Shown in pieces: positions 8,168 to 16,173 of a stretch of 64,000 bases of DNA. This DNA comes from CAVQZA01 sp963718355 (lineage in GTDB: Bacteria > Actinomycetota > Thermoleophilia > Gaiellales > Gaiellaceae), in assembly GCA_963718355.1 (NCBI GenBank), contig CAVQZA010000005.1, positions 62,001 to 126,000 of the forward strand, read 5' to 3'. Position 1 is the first letter of the stretch; every line of letters starts with the position of its first letter. The notes below the pieces were generated by a model. That model searched no databases. It saw nothing but the letters and a program-made list of their open reading frames with translations, and was not told where the DNA came from. Made by a program: the position numbers and the translations under genes.

Positions 8168-8650
8168 ATGTTGGTCGATGGCTCATCGCGCGCCCTCGCA
8201 GCGGGAGAGGGTGAGACGCTCTGGTTCGCCGGCGCACACCAGACGATCAAGTACCCCGGCGAGTGGAGTGACGGCAAGTTCTCACTCGTCGAGGTCGTCG
8301 TTCCGCAAGGGCGGGCGACACCGCTGCACCAAGATCCCAGCGACGAGACGTTCTACGTCCTCGACGGCGATTTGATCTTCCACATCGACGGCACAGAGCG
8401 CAGAGTCGGACCGGGCGATACGCTCGCCGTCAGGCGCGGCGTCCCCCATGCGTTCACCGTCACATCCGCACTCGCTCGCTTCCTCGTCCTCAACACGCCC
8501 GGCACACACGACCAGTACTTCCGCGACGGCGGCGAGCCCGCAACCAACGCGGACTTCAACAACGCACCCCCGCCGAACCACGAAAAGATCGAGGCGTCGA
8601 ACCGCAAACACGGCATCGAGATCCTCGGTCCACCGCCGTTCGCGACCTAA
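8168..8650 (+). CDS. Cupin-domain protein
   Basis: About 160 residues; ATG 8168 has GGAGG with 6-base spacing, so the TTG three bases upstream is not needed. Single conserved beta-barrel cupin: PLHQDPSDETFYVLDG (metal-binding His and Glu), GDLIFHIDG, GPGDTLAVRRGVPHAF (second His). Enzymes of this shape include dioxygenases and isomerases, but many small cupins only bind ligands. The divergent TetR gene suggests inducible expression. A truncated relative lies at 53722-53940. Confidence 0.85.
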   Translation: MLVDGSSRALAAGEGETLWFAGAHQTIKYPGEWSDGKFSLVEVVVPQGRATPLHQDPSDETFYVLDGDLIFHIDGTERRVGPGDTLAVRRGVPHAFTVTSALARFLVLNTPGTHDQYFRDGGEPATNADFNNAPPPNHEKIEASNRKHGIEILGPPPFAT

Positions 8651-8693
8651 CCAGGGGGCGATTACCAGCCTTGATAGGCGCAGCGATTCGGTG

Positions 8694-9017
8694 TTAGCCG
8701 GTCATCGAGTCGTGAAGCTCGTACCATGTTTCGCGGCTGGGCGGGGTGAAGCTTGTGTCGCCGCTTTGCATGGCTGCAGCAGCCATCGGCTCGATGATCG
8801 GGCCAAGGCGATCCATCATGAACTTCTCGCCCTGTTCGCGCGTCTCCCAGACATCGAAGATGCGAAAGACGCCGCCGTCGTGGTCGAAACCAGCCGTATG
8901 GATCAGTAGGCCATCCGGCGTGTCTTGGAGATTGAGCGCCGCGGCTACTGCGTCGTAATTCGCAGTACTCGTGTCGCCGTCTTGGATCTGGAACTCCTGA
9001 ACGTATGCAACCGCCAC
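8694..9017 (-). CDS. Small conserved protein, possible dimeric alpha/beta-barrel (duplicated gene, copy A)
   Basis: 107 residues, GTG start preceded by AAGGAGA. The sequence AYVQEFQIQDGDTSTANYDAV.., LLIHTAGFDHDGG, VFRIFDVWETREQGEKFMMDRL resembles ferredoxin-fold dimeric barrel proteins related to antibiotic biosynthesis monooxygenases, without a recognisable active site. An identical copy lies in opposite orientation at 47926-48249, differing only in the last residue (Gly here, Cys there). Function unknown. Confidence 0.75.
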   Translation of the reverse strand: MAVAYVQEFQIQDGDTSTANYDAVAAALNLQDTPDGLLIHTAGFDHDGGVFRIFDVWETREQGEKFMMDRLGPIIEPMAAAAMQSGDTSFTPPSRETWYELHDSMTG

Positions 9018-9060
9018 CGTCGTCTCCTTGGTTGTTTCCCGGCAGCGTATTCCATCTCAC
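8701..9060. repeat. 360-bp inverted duplication, copy A
   Basis: Reverse complement of 47883-48242, identical along the stretch I compared; weaker similarity continues about 80 bases upstream of the gene in both copies. It spans almost the whole gene and its ribosome site. Confidence 0.85.
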
Positions 9061-9285
9061 CGCCCGAAAAGAGCCCGAGTAAGCCAAGGGTCTCAAAGAG
9101 AACATTCCTGAACACTCGGGCAACCGAGAGTCTCGCTGCCGACGCTCGGGGACTTCGTTAGGCATGTTGCGACCCGTCGGGTGCATCGATGTTCTCACGC
9201 CGGTCGCTAGTTCCCGAGTGCATCGAACGCGGCCGGATAGATGATCCGACCGGCGAGGTCGGGGCTGTATCCCGGGAGCTTGACC

Positions 9286-9431
9286 ATGATGAGGTCCCGT
9301 TGCAATCACTTTGCTGGAGCGTGTTTGCGGAGGGTGTGTCAAGCTTGTGTCAAGTAAACTCGGGCACGCGCGCACCCGGCTTACCCTCGGCGACTGCGTG
9401 CGGGCGCGGGTTCAATTCCCGCCGCCTCCGT
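9286..9431 (+). repeat. Dispersed repeat copy 3 joined to a tRNA/tmRNA-like 3' end (att-like)
   Basis: 9286-9357 is the 72-base short-ORF repeat (ATGATG start, ..CQACVK, TAA). About 45 bases on, GCGGGTTCAATTCCCGC (around 9408-9423) forms a perfect T-arm stem-loop with the canonical TTCAATT loop, followed by the acceptor-like CGCCTCCG. No matching 5' GGAGGCG or anticodon arm is present within 100 bases, so this is only the 3' end of a tRNA (Ser-like acceptor) or tmRNA, as left by integration events. Confidence 0.55.
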
Positions 9432-9434
9432 CAG

Positions 9435-9486
9435 CGCCCGAAAGTCCGATCGCGCCTGGCGGCGCGAGCATGACGACTTTCGGGCG
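9435..9486 (-). terminator. Strong hairpin downstream of the 9491-9802 gene
   Basis: CGCCCGAAAGTC pairs perfectly with GACTTTCGGGCG (12 bp), enclosing a second stem TCGCGCC/GGCGCGA. It begins 5 bases after the stop of the minus-strand gene and 4 bases after the acceptor-like end, so it may terminate that gene or belong to the integration site. No T-run. Confidence 0.45.
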
Positions 9487-9490
9487 GCAG

Positions 9491-9802
9491 TTAGGCCGCG
9501 TGGGCCGGCTGGGCTGATGGCTCGCGTTGATACTTCGGAGTGAGTGCCGCCCGCACCGTCTCGGCCAGAGAGTGAGGGCTCGTGGGTGTGTGTGGTGCGG
9601 CAAGCGTGGCGGCGATCGTGCGGCGTGCTTCCTCGGCTGGTTGTGGGAGCAGGCCGTCCTCGGCTTCGTAGGAGGTGAGTGTTGCGAGCACGGCCAGCCG
9701 CGCTGCGGCGGGGAGCGAGTCCGCTTCTGGGGCGATGCGCTCGAGTTCACCAATCCAGTCGCTGGTGTAGTCGTGCCGCAGCGGAGACGGTGCGGTGGCC
9801 AT
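9491..9802 (-). CDS. Hypothetical protein
   Basis: 103 residues, ATG start. Helical, alanine-rich, with a plausible conserved core DYTSDWIGELERIAPEADSLPAAARLAVLATLTSYEAEDG, but no family I recognise. Amino-acid use looks coding (few cysteines, balanced acidic and basic residues). It sits next to the att-like site at 9286-9431, so it may be cargo of an integrated element. Confidence 0.5.
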   Translation of the reverse strand: MATAPSPLRHDYTSDWIGELERIAPEADSLPAAARLAVLATLTSYEAEDGLLPQPAEEARRTIAATLAAPHTPTSPHSLAETVRAALTPKYQREPSAQPAHAA

Positions 9803-10223
9803 CGAGTTCAGATCTTGTTTTCGGTGCTCGGGGGCGACATCAGGGATTGTCCGCAGCCTTTGTGCTCGAAGGGGTGAGATCGGGAACTTGCGTCGCGCGA
9901 TGGTTCGACCTTCGTCCTCGCCCGAGTGCGTAGTTGGAGGGCGAAGAAGCGAGGCCTCGCGCGGCCCGCGGATTCTCCGAGCCGCGGGAGGCTTCGCAAA
10001 CCTCTTGAGGTTGTGGGAAGAGATTGCCGTCAGTCCCCACGCCGCAGGAGATCATCCCCATCATTGTTTGCGCAGGTGTCGGCGCGCCTCCCCCAGATGA
10101 GGCATCCGATCGAAGGCGCCGCTGCCGTACAAAGTCCCCCGGCACCGTTGGGTTCGAAGTAATGTCGTCGAGGCAGTCGGCGACTACGCAGGCCCGCCTC
10201 TGGCGATCCTAGGAAGGTGCCAT
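9803..10223. other. Stretch without recognised gene
   Basis: Several short frames exist on both strands, but none shows recognisable motifs or a convincing ribosome site. A weak inverted repeat (GCCTCGCGCGGCCCGCGG around 9952) is the only structure noticed. Confidence 0.4.
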
Positions 10224-10803
10224 CTAAGAGGGGCCGCCCTTGGCCGTATTGCGAAGGCGGCTAGACATTGAGATCATCTGCTCCAACGCCGTGTCTGCAC
10301 GGTGGCTGTAGAGCTTGTGAGTATCGCGTCCGGCGTCTTTCACCGAGTACATCGCGATATCCGCGTGCTTAAGAAGCGTCTCGGAGTCGTCTGCGTCGCT
10401 CGGGTAGAGGCTGATGCTCGCACTGATGTAAATCTCGATCCCCTCGACAAGAAACGGCGCAGGCAAGATCCTCCGCAGGTTGCTCGCGACCACCTCCGCG
10501 GCACGCAAGAATGGGACATCCTCGGCTTCGAGGCGCTGGAGGTCAGAAAGCAGCATCAAGAACTCGTCTCCGCCTTGAAGGGCGACCACGTCCATCTGCC
10601 GAAGCGCTGCCCGCAGCCTCGAGCCTACCGCCTTCAGCAACTCGTCCCCAGCCGACATGACCAAAGCTGTCATTGAAGTTGTCGAGATCAACAAACAGGA
10701 CGGCCGCACCATTGCCCGTCCGCGCAACCCGAGTAAGGGCCAACTCCAGATGCTCCAGGAACGAGGTCCGGTTCGCCAAACCCAGCCGGTGCTCGTCAAA
10801 TGT
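10224..10803 (-). pseudogene. Frameshifted GGDEF (diguanylate cyclase) domain
   Basis: A GGDEF domain read in two frames. The first part (LANRTSFLEHLELAL.., AAVLFVDLDNFNDSFGH) is in one minus-strand frame; the rest (SAGDELLKAVGSRLRAALR, LQGGDEFLMLLSDL, SASISLYPSDADDSETLLKHADIAMY) is in another. The switch is a single extra G near 10660, between FGH and SAGDE. GGDEF itself is intact, though the usual Arg/Tyr-Phe before it is replaced by Leu-Gln. No sensor domain is recognisable upstream, so this may be a 5'-truncated remnant of a membrane cyclase, or intact apart from a sequencing indel. Confidence 0.7.
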
Positions 10804-11270
10804 AGGACCACCGCGGGAATTAGGACGAGGCCGACGAAGAGGGCAGCGAGAGGAGTTGGTGCAGGCCGAGCACGATCGTTGCCAGCTCGACCACGGCGTC
10901 GTACTTGACGAGAGCGGCGCCGCGCCTTGACAGCTCGGCTGCAACGTCCTAGCCTCCGGGCCGACCTGCATCTGCGTGTGGTTGCGCCGGGCGTGATCAG
11001 ACTGGTGGTTCATCTGGAAGGCTCGTTTCGGTCGTAAGTCCGTTTCGTGCTTTTTGCTTGAGCTTCAGTTGCCCGAAGGGTTCGACTCCCGATGTGAGGT
11101 CACTTCTCGGGACGGCGATTCGTAGGAACTCCATCCGGCGGGGGTTCTGTTCGTCGCGCGCGCCGCCGTCGCATCGCGGTGACGCTGAGGTGACGCGGCC
11201 GTGACGGGCCGACTCGATACTCCTCGGCGAGCGATCGAGGCCCGTGGGTCGGGCAGCGAGGAGGTGGCAC

Positions 11271-13214
11271 GTGCCGGTCCAGACGACCTATCCCGGCGTC
11301 TACATCCAGGAGGCCCCTTCGGGGGTGCACACGATCGTCGGCGTTTCGACGTCGGTGACGGCCTTCGTCGGCGCCGCCTCGCGCGGCCCGGTCGACACGG
11401 CGATCCGCATCTTCAGCTTCGCCGACTATCAGCGCGCCTTCGGGCCGCCGTTGGACGAGGCGAGCCCGATGGGGCACGCGGTCTCGCACTTCTTCGCCAA
11501 CGGCGGCTCCGAGGCTGTCGTCGTTCGTGCCGCACACGGCGCGCTTGCCGCCTCGCTGATTCTGAAGGACTCTGTGCCTGGCAACGTCCTCACGCTCACC
11601 GCGAATGGAGGCGGCGCGTGGGCAAATCGCGCGGGCGGGATTGGGATGGAGGTGGTCGTCGCCTACGACGAGGTCTCGAACCCGGCCGATCTCTTCCGGA
11701 TGGTCGTCACCTACTGGATCGTCGACCCGAGCACCAATCAGCCGGTCAAGGGCGCCGAGGAAAGCTTCATCAACCTCTCGATGTCGCCCTCGCACCCGCG
11801 CTTTGTCCTCAGCGCGCTTGCAACGTCGCGCCTCGTGGTGCCGTCGCTCCCGGGCGCCCTCGCCGCCGGCGCGGCCGGAACGTCGAAGAGCGCCTCGGCG
11901 ATCGGGACCGTGACGGTGGGCCCGTCCGCCCGGACGCTCCAGGTGTCCGTCGACTTCGGCCCTTCCGTTCCGGTGACGCTCTTCCCGACGGCGACGGCCG
12001 ACGCGTCGAAGACGCCGGCCCAGGTCGTGACCGAGCTGACGAGCGCGCTCGGCACGGCGGGGCTTTCGGCGCTGGTGGCCGCGTCGCAATCGGGCGGCGT
12101 GATCACGCTGACATCGGCGACCCCGATCACCCTGAACTCCTCGGTGACCGTGACCCCGGGGGCGTCAGCGGATGTCTCACAGGCGCTCAAGCTCGGCCTC
12201 GCATGGGGCGGCGCCGAGGTTTCGGCGTCGGCGGTGCGCAGGCCCGCTCCAGTCGCCTCGGGCGACGCGGCCGGCGCGTTCGCGGGTGGCAGCGACGGGA
12301 CCGCGGTCGGCGCGGACGATGTCGTCCCGACGGGGACCCCCAGGGGGGTCTTCGCGCTCAAGGAGCTGCTGTTCCCGCGCTTCAACATCCTCTGCCTGCC
12401 GGGCCTCACCTCCGACGACCAGGTGCAGATCGGGGACGCGCTCTCCTATTGCGCCGACGAGCGCGCGTTCCTCGTCGTCGACAGCCCGGCCGCCGGGTTC
12501 GCCGCGATCCCACCGAATCTCGGCTCGCTGCCGGCACTCGGCGAGCACGGCGCGATCTACTACCCACGGGTCCAGGTCACCGAGTCCGTTCCCGGCGGCT
12601 CGAGGACACTGAACCTGCCGCCGTGCGGGGCCGTCGCAGGCGTGATGGCTCGGATCGACACATCGCGCGGGATCTGGAAGGCGCCCGCCGGGCTCGAGGC
12701 GGGCATCGTCGGCATCACCGGCCTCGCCAACCCGATCGGCGCTCCGCCGGTCGATGACGACCTCTCCGGGCAGCTCAATCCGCACGGCGTGAACGTGCTG
12801 CGCAACTTCCCGGCCGCCGGGCCTGTCGTCTGGGGCGCACGGACGCTTCGGGGTGACGACTCGCTGTCCTCGGAGTTCAAGTACGTCCCCGTTCGACGGA
12901 TCACCGACTACATCGCGAGCTCGCTCTATCTCGGCACGCAATTCGCGGTCTTCGAGCCGAACGACCCGATTCTGTGGGGACAGCTCCGGCTCGCGGTCGG
13001 AACGTTCATGCGCGGGCTCTTCCGCCAGGGCGCGTTTCAGCAGAGTGAGAAGCGGGCCGAGTCGGACAGCTTCTTCGTCATCTGCGACGACACCGTGAAC
13101 CCGCAGCCCGAGATCGACCTCGGCCGTGTCAACGTCGTCGTGGGCTTCGCGCCGCTGAAGCCGGCCGAGTTCGTCGTCATCACGATCACTCAGATCTCCC
13201 AGCTGGAGGGCTAA
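11271..13214 (+). CDS. eCIS contractile tail sheath protein
   Basis: 647 residues from GTG 11271 behind GAGGAGG; the upstream ATG at 11244 is less likely. Sheath-family start TTYPGVYIQEAPSGVHTIVGVSTSVTAFVG and C terminus YVPVRRITDYIASSLYLG, FEPNDPILWGQLR, VGTFMRGLFRQGAFQ, ..INVVVGFAPLKPAEFVV-type ending place it with T4 gp18/Afp2-4-like sheaths. The middle third (about residues 190-370) is Ala/Ser/Thr-rich and probably forms the exposed outer domain. It assembles around the inner tube and contracts to drive it into the target. First gene of a cluster in which nearly every junction overlaps; only one sheath gene is present. Confidence 0.93.
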   Translation: MPVQTTYPGVYIQEAPSGVHTIVGVSTSVTAFVGAASRGPVDTAIRIFSFADYQRAFGPPLDEASPMGHAVSHFFANGGSEAVVVRAAHGALAASLILKDSVPGNVLTLTANGGGAWANRAGGIGMEVVVAYDEVSNPADLFRMVVTYWIVDPSTNQPVKGAEESFINLSMSPSHPRFVLSALATSRLVVPSLPGALAAGAAGTSKSASAIGTVTVGPSARTLQVSVDFGPSVPVTLFPTATADASKTPAQVVTELTSALGTAGLSALVAASQSGGVITLTSATPITLNSSVTVTPGASADVSQALKLGLAWGGAEVSASAVRRPAPVASGDAAGAFAGGSDGTAVGADDVVPTGTPRGVFALKELLFPRFNILCLPGLTSDDQVQIGDALSYCADERAFLVVDSPAAGFAAIPPNLGSLPALGEHGAIYYPRVQVTESVPGGSRTLNLPPCGAVAGVMARIDTSRGIWKAPAGLEAGIVGITGLANPIGAPPVDDDLSGQLNPHGVNVLRNFPAAGPVVWGARTLRGDDSLSSEFKYVPVRRITDYIASSLYLGTQFAVFEPNDPILWGQLRLAVGTFMRGLFRQGAFQQSEKRAESDSFFVICDDTVNPQPEIDLGRVNVVVGFAPLKPAEFVVITITQISQLEG

Positions 13215-13216
13215 CG

Positions 13217-13711
13217 ATGGCCGAGTTCACCGTCAACCCGCAACGGCTCGACCCGTACCAGGGATTCAGCTTCCGGATCAAGTGGGACGGCCGCTACGTC
13301 GCCGGCATCTCGAAGGTGGGCGCGTTGAAGAAGACGACCGCTCCGGTCCTCCACCGCGAGGGCGGCGATCCGACGACCGAGCGTAAGAGCCCCGGCAAGA
13401 CGACGTATGAAGCAGTCACGCTGGAGCGCGGCGTCACCCACGATCCCGACTTCGAGAACTGGGCGAACCTCGTCCACTCCCTCGACTCGCCGATGTCGCT
13501 GGCGAACTTCCGCAAGGACATCATCCTCGACTTCTTCAACGAGGCGGGCCAGCTCACGATCTCGTACAAGCTGCTGCGGTGCTGGCCCTCGGAGTACCAG
13601 GCTCTGCCGCAGCTCGACGCCGGCACGGCGGGGGTCGCGATCCAGTCGATGAAGCTCGAGAACGAGGGCTGGGAGCGCGACTTGTCGGTCACCGAGACCA
13701 AAGAGCCTTAG
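13217..13711 (+). CDS. eCIS inner tube protein (T4 gp19/Afp1-like)
   Basis: 164 residues, ATG two bases after the sheath stop. The start PYQGFSFRIKWDGRYVAGISKVGALKKTT, then HREGGDPTTERKSPGKTTYEAVTLERGVTHDPDFENWAN in the middle, is the signature of phage-tail/Hcp-fold tube proteins of the T4_gp19 family. It polymerises as stacked hexamers into the rigid tube that carries the payload. A single tube gene is present, as in many actinobacterial systems, whereas Afp and PVC loci have several. Confidence 0.93.
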   Translation: MAEFTVNPQRLDPYQGFSFRIKWDGRYVAGISKVGALKKTTAPVLHREGGDPTTERKSPGKTTYEAVTLERGVTHDPDFENWANLVHSLDSPMSLANFRKDIILDFFNEAGQLTISYKLLRCWPSEYQALPQLDAGTAGVAIQSMKLENEGWERDLSVTETKEP

Positions 13712-13718
13712 CCCGGGG

Positions 13719-14363
13719 ATGGGGGTGTCAGCGCTTCTCGCGGCGCTCGACGAGGCCGGAAGCGAGGTCGGGCAGGCGGTCGCGCTGCTCGCGGCCGCCG
13801 GCGTCGAAGAGCCCGAGCGCCTGAGCCTCGGCGAGGGAGACCGGCGGCTGCTCGCGCTCTGCCGCGCCGTGACGGGGGCCGATCTCGAGGTCGTCGCCGT
13901 CTGCCCGAGCTGCGGCGAGCTCTCTGCGGCGGTGCTTTCGCCCGAGGTGGTGCCCCCGTCCGGCCCGCGGATGGCGCCGCTCGGCGCGGGCGGTGGGCTG
14001 CGCGAGCCGACCTACGAGGATCTGCTCGGCCTGCCGGCAGACGCCGGCGAGGCGGTGGACGAGCTCCTCGCGCGGTGTGTCGTCGGGGCACCGGCTCGCC
14101 GGCCGGTAGCAGACGACCTCGAGCTCGTCGACGACTCGCTCGCCGGGCCGATCCTGCTCGCGTGCGCCGACTGCGGCGAGCCGCTCGCGGTCGATGTCGA
14201 CGTCGAGCGGGCCGTTTTGGACCGTCTCGCCCGCCGCGCGCGGGAAGCCGACTACGAGGTCCACGTGCTCGCGAGCGCCTACCACTGGAGCCTCGGCGAG
14301 ATCGAGTCGCTCGGAGACGAGCGCCGGCGCACCCTCGCCTGGCTCGCGGCGGAGGCATGGTGA
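13719..14363 (+). CDS. eCIS baseplate-associated protein (T4 gp26-like) with zinc ribbon
   Basis: 214 residues. The segment LSLGEGDRRLLALCRAVTGADLEVVAVCPSCGELSAAVL resembles the T4 baseplate (gp26/28-type) proteins that follow the tube gene in many eCIS loci. Two Cys pairs, CPSCG near residue 68 and CADCG near residue 150, could form a zinc ribbon. The C-terminal SAYHWSLGEIESLGDERRRTLAWL is a further conserved-looking block. Probably a baseplate or assembly factor. It overlaps the next gene by 7 bases. Confidence 0.7.
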   Translation: MGVSALLAALDEAGSEVGQAVALLAAAGVEEPERLSLGEGDRRLLALCRAVTGADLEVVAVCPSCGELSAAVLSPEVVPPSGPRMAPLGAGGGLREPTYEDLLGLPADAGEAVDELLARCVVGAPARRPVADDLELVDDSLAGPILLACADCGEPLAVDVDVERAVLDRLARRAREADYEVHVLASAYHWSLGEIESLGDERRRTLAWLAAEAW

Positions 14364-15049
14364 GCGGCCGAACGGGCGGCAGCACGGCGAGGCTCGTGGC
14401 GCGCGCCGCGCGGCCCTCCGTGAGACGCCGCGGCACAGCCGGTCTCCTGGAGATCGAGCTTCTGTCGACGGCGGTACCGGCCCGCGCGGAGGGGATCTCG
14501 CCGCCGCCGTCGCAGCGCGCCCCGGCTTCCAGGCCAGTCCGGGAATCGATGCCGCCGCTCGAGGTCGTCGCTCCGTGGACTCCAGCACGGCCGACCGAGG
14601 TCCCGCCCGAAGTCGGGCTCGACGCCGCGGTCCCCGCACTCGAGCCGAGCCCGCCCGCCCGCGCGGAGCGCACGCAGCGACCCTCAGCCCGGACGGCGCC
14701 GCTCGTCCCACCGGTCGAGCTCGCCTCCCCGAACGGGCCGGCGCTTGCTTGGGCCCGGCCCACGCCTCGCCCCGCCGCACCGCCTCCTAGGCCGCCGGAG
14801 CCGACGAACGACCCGGCGTCACCGCCGGCCGTGTCTGCCGCCGCCAGAGCGATCCTCCCGGCTGTGCGCGGAGTCGGCAACGACCCGGACAGCCGGCTCG
14901 CAGCCGGGCCGCCGCCCTCGAGCTCACCTCCCGTCGTGATCGACCGGATCGAGATCATCACTCCGCCGGCCCGCCCGCCCGCCGCCGACCCGCTCGCGTC
15001 GGTGGCCGGACGACGCGCAGGCCTCTCACGGCACGGAGGCTCACGCTGA
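14357..15049 (+). CDS. eCIS proline-rich protein
   Basis: About 230 residues; ATG 14357 (or GTG 14360) overlaps the preceding stop. Extremely Pro/Ala-rich and probably disordered (PVPARAEGISPPPSQRAP.. APPPRPPEPTNDPASPPAV), ending in a short conserved-looking strand VVIDRIEIITPPARPPA. Similar proline-rich proteins ending in an R-I-E-V-like strand are found beside DUF4255 genes in related clusters. No tape measure protein was recognised, and this is one candidate for an assembly or length-related role, but that is a guess. It ends in a 1-base overlap with the cap gene. Confidence 0.6.
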   Translation: MVSGRTGGSTARLVARAARPSVRRRGTAGLLEIELLSTAVPARAEGISPPPSQRAPASRPVRESMPPLEVVAPWTPARPTEVPPEVGLDAAVPALEPSPPARAERTQRPSARTAPLVPPVELASPNGPALAWARPTPRPAAPPPRPPEPTNDPASPPAVSAAARAILPAVRGVGNDPDSRLAAGPPPSSSPPVVIDRIEIITPPARPPAADPLASVAGRRAGLSRHGGSR

Positions 15050-16173
15050 TGTCCGGCGTGACCGCGATCCAGGGAGTCGACGACATCCTGCGCAAGCTCT
15101 CCACGGACGCCGTCGCCACACTCGTGCCGAAGCCGAGCATCACGATCGGCCCGCTCGACCGTGACGACGAGACCCTGCGCCTCAACTGGTTTCTCTACCG
15201 CGTCTGTCCCGACGCGACCTATCGCAACATGGAGCCGCCGCGCACCGGGTGGCGTACGGCCCGCGGCGACCCGCCGCTCGCGCTCCGGCTCTCGTACCTC
15301 CTGTCGGCGTTCTCGGCAAAGCCCACAAACGGCGGCGACCAGGAGCAGTTCGCGCATGCCGGCCTCACCGCCGTGATGCGCGCGGTCCAGGAGAACGCGA
15401 TCATCGGCGACGGCTCGCCGGTTCTTACACCTGCGCTCGCTTCGCTCGTGGATCCGCTGATCGAGCCGCTGCGGATCGTCCTCGACACGCTCGACCTCGA
15501 AGCGGTGACGAAGATCTGGACGGCGGCGTCGCGGCCGATCCGGCTCTCGGTCGGCTACGAGGTGAGCATCGTCCTCGTCCAGGCGACGAAGACCTACCTC
15601 GCCGGCCCGCCTGTGAAGACGCGACGGATCGCGGTTGCGCCGTCGATGGGGCCGCGATTCGTGGCGCTGAGCCCTGCGCGCGCCTCGCTCGGCGACGTGA
15701 TCGACGCGGAGGTGGAGGGACTGACCGCGGGCGCGGTCTTCACGCTGGTGCACGAGCCGGAGGATCCGGCGGGGCCGGACTGGACGATGACGGTCGTGCC
15801 CGGCGCCCCGCCAGGGCACGTCCACATTCGGCTGCCGGACGGCCGGATCGCGCCCGGGCTCCGCGAGCTCGACGTCTCCGAATCAGAGTCGGGGCTTTCG
15901 ATCGGCCACGACAGCATCGGCCTCACGGTCGTCCCCGCAGTGACCGGCCCGGCTGCGCCGCTCCCGAAGGGCGTCGCCACGAACCTCGTCACCGTGCATG
16001 CTGCGCCGGACGTCGAAGTCTTCCTCCGCGGCAAGCGCCTCACGCAGGTCGCGTTCGTCTCGCCGACGAAGGTCACCGTGACGATCCCTCCCGCGACGCC
16101 GTCCGGCCCGGCGGACGTGGTCCTCCGCGCCGGCAAGGTCGCCGGCCCGACTCGAAGCGTGACGATCGCGTGA
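15049..16173 (+). CDS. eCIS tail cap/terminator protein (DUF4255, Pvc16/Afp16-like)
   Basis: 374 residues. The N-terminal ~190 residues match the DUF4255/Pvc16_N pattern: IQGVDDILRKLSTDAV, LNWFLYRVCPDATYRNMEP, PPLALRLSYLLSAFS (the conserved L-x-L-x-Y-L-L-S-x-F), HAGLTAVMRAVQE and LRLSVGYEVSIVLV near 170. The C-terminal half carries Ig/IPT-like beta domains (FVALSPARASLGDVIDAEVEGL; VTVTIPPATPSGPADVVLR). Afp16 homologues cap the tube and sheath at the end distal to the baseplate. The stop overlaps the ATPase GTG by 4 bases. Confidence 0.85.
   Translation: MSGVTAIQGVDDILRKLSTDAVATLVPKPSITIGPLDRDDETLRLNWFLYRVCPDATYRNMEPPRTGWRTARGDPPLALRLSYLLSAFSAKPTNGGDQEQFAHAGLTAVMRAVQENAIIGDGSPVLTPALASLVDPLIEPLRIVLDTLDLEAVTKIWTAASRPIRLSVGYEVSIVLVQATKTYLAGPPVKTRRIAVAPSMGPRFVALSPARASLGDVIDAEVEGLTAGAVFTLVHEPEDPAGPDWTMTVVPGAPPGHVHIRLPDGRIAPGLRELDVSESESGLSIGHDSIGLTVVPAVTGPAAPLPKGVATNLVTVHAAPDVEVFLRGKRLTQVAFVSPTKVTVTIPPATPSGPADVVLRAGKVAGPTRSVTIA

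Noticed and set aside
13708..15825. 705-codon minus-strand frame across the eCIS operon
   Set aside because: Antisense of the gp26-like, proline-rich and cap genes; Arg/Ala-rich composition typical of shadow frames in high-GC DNA.
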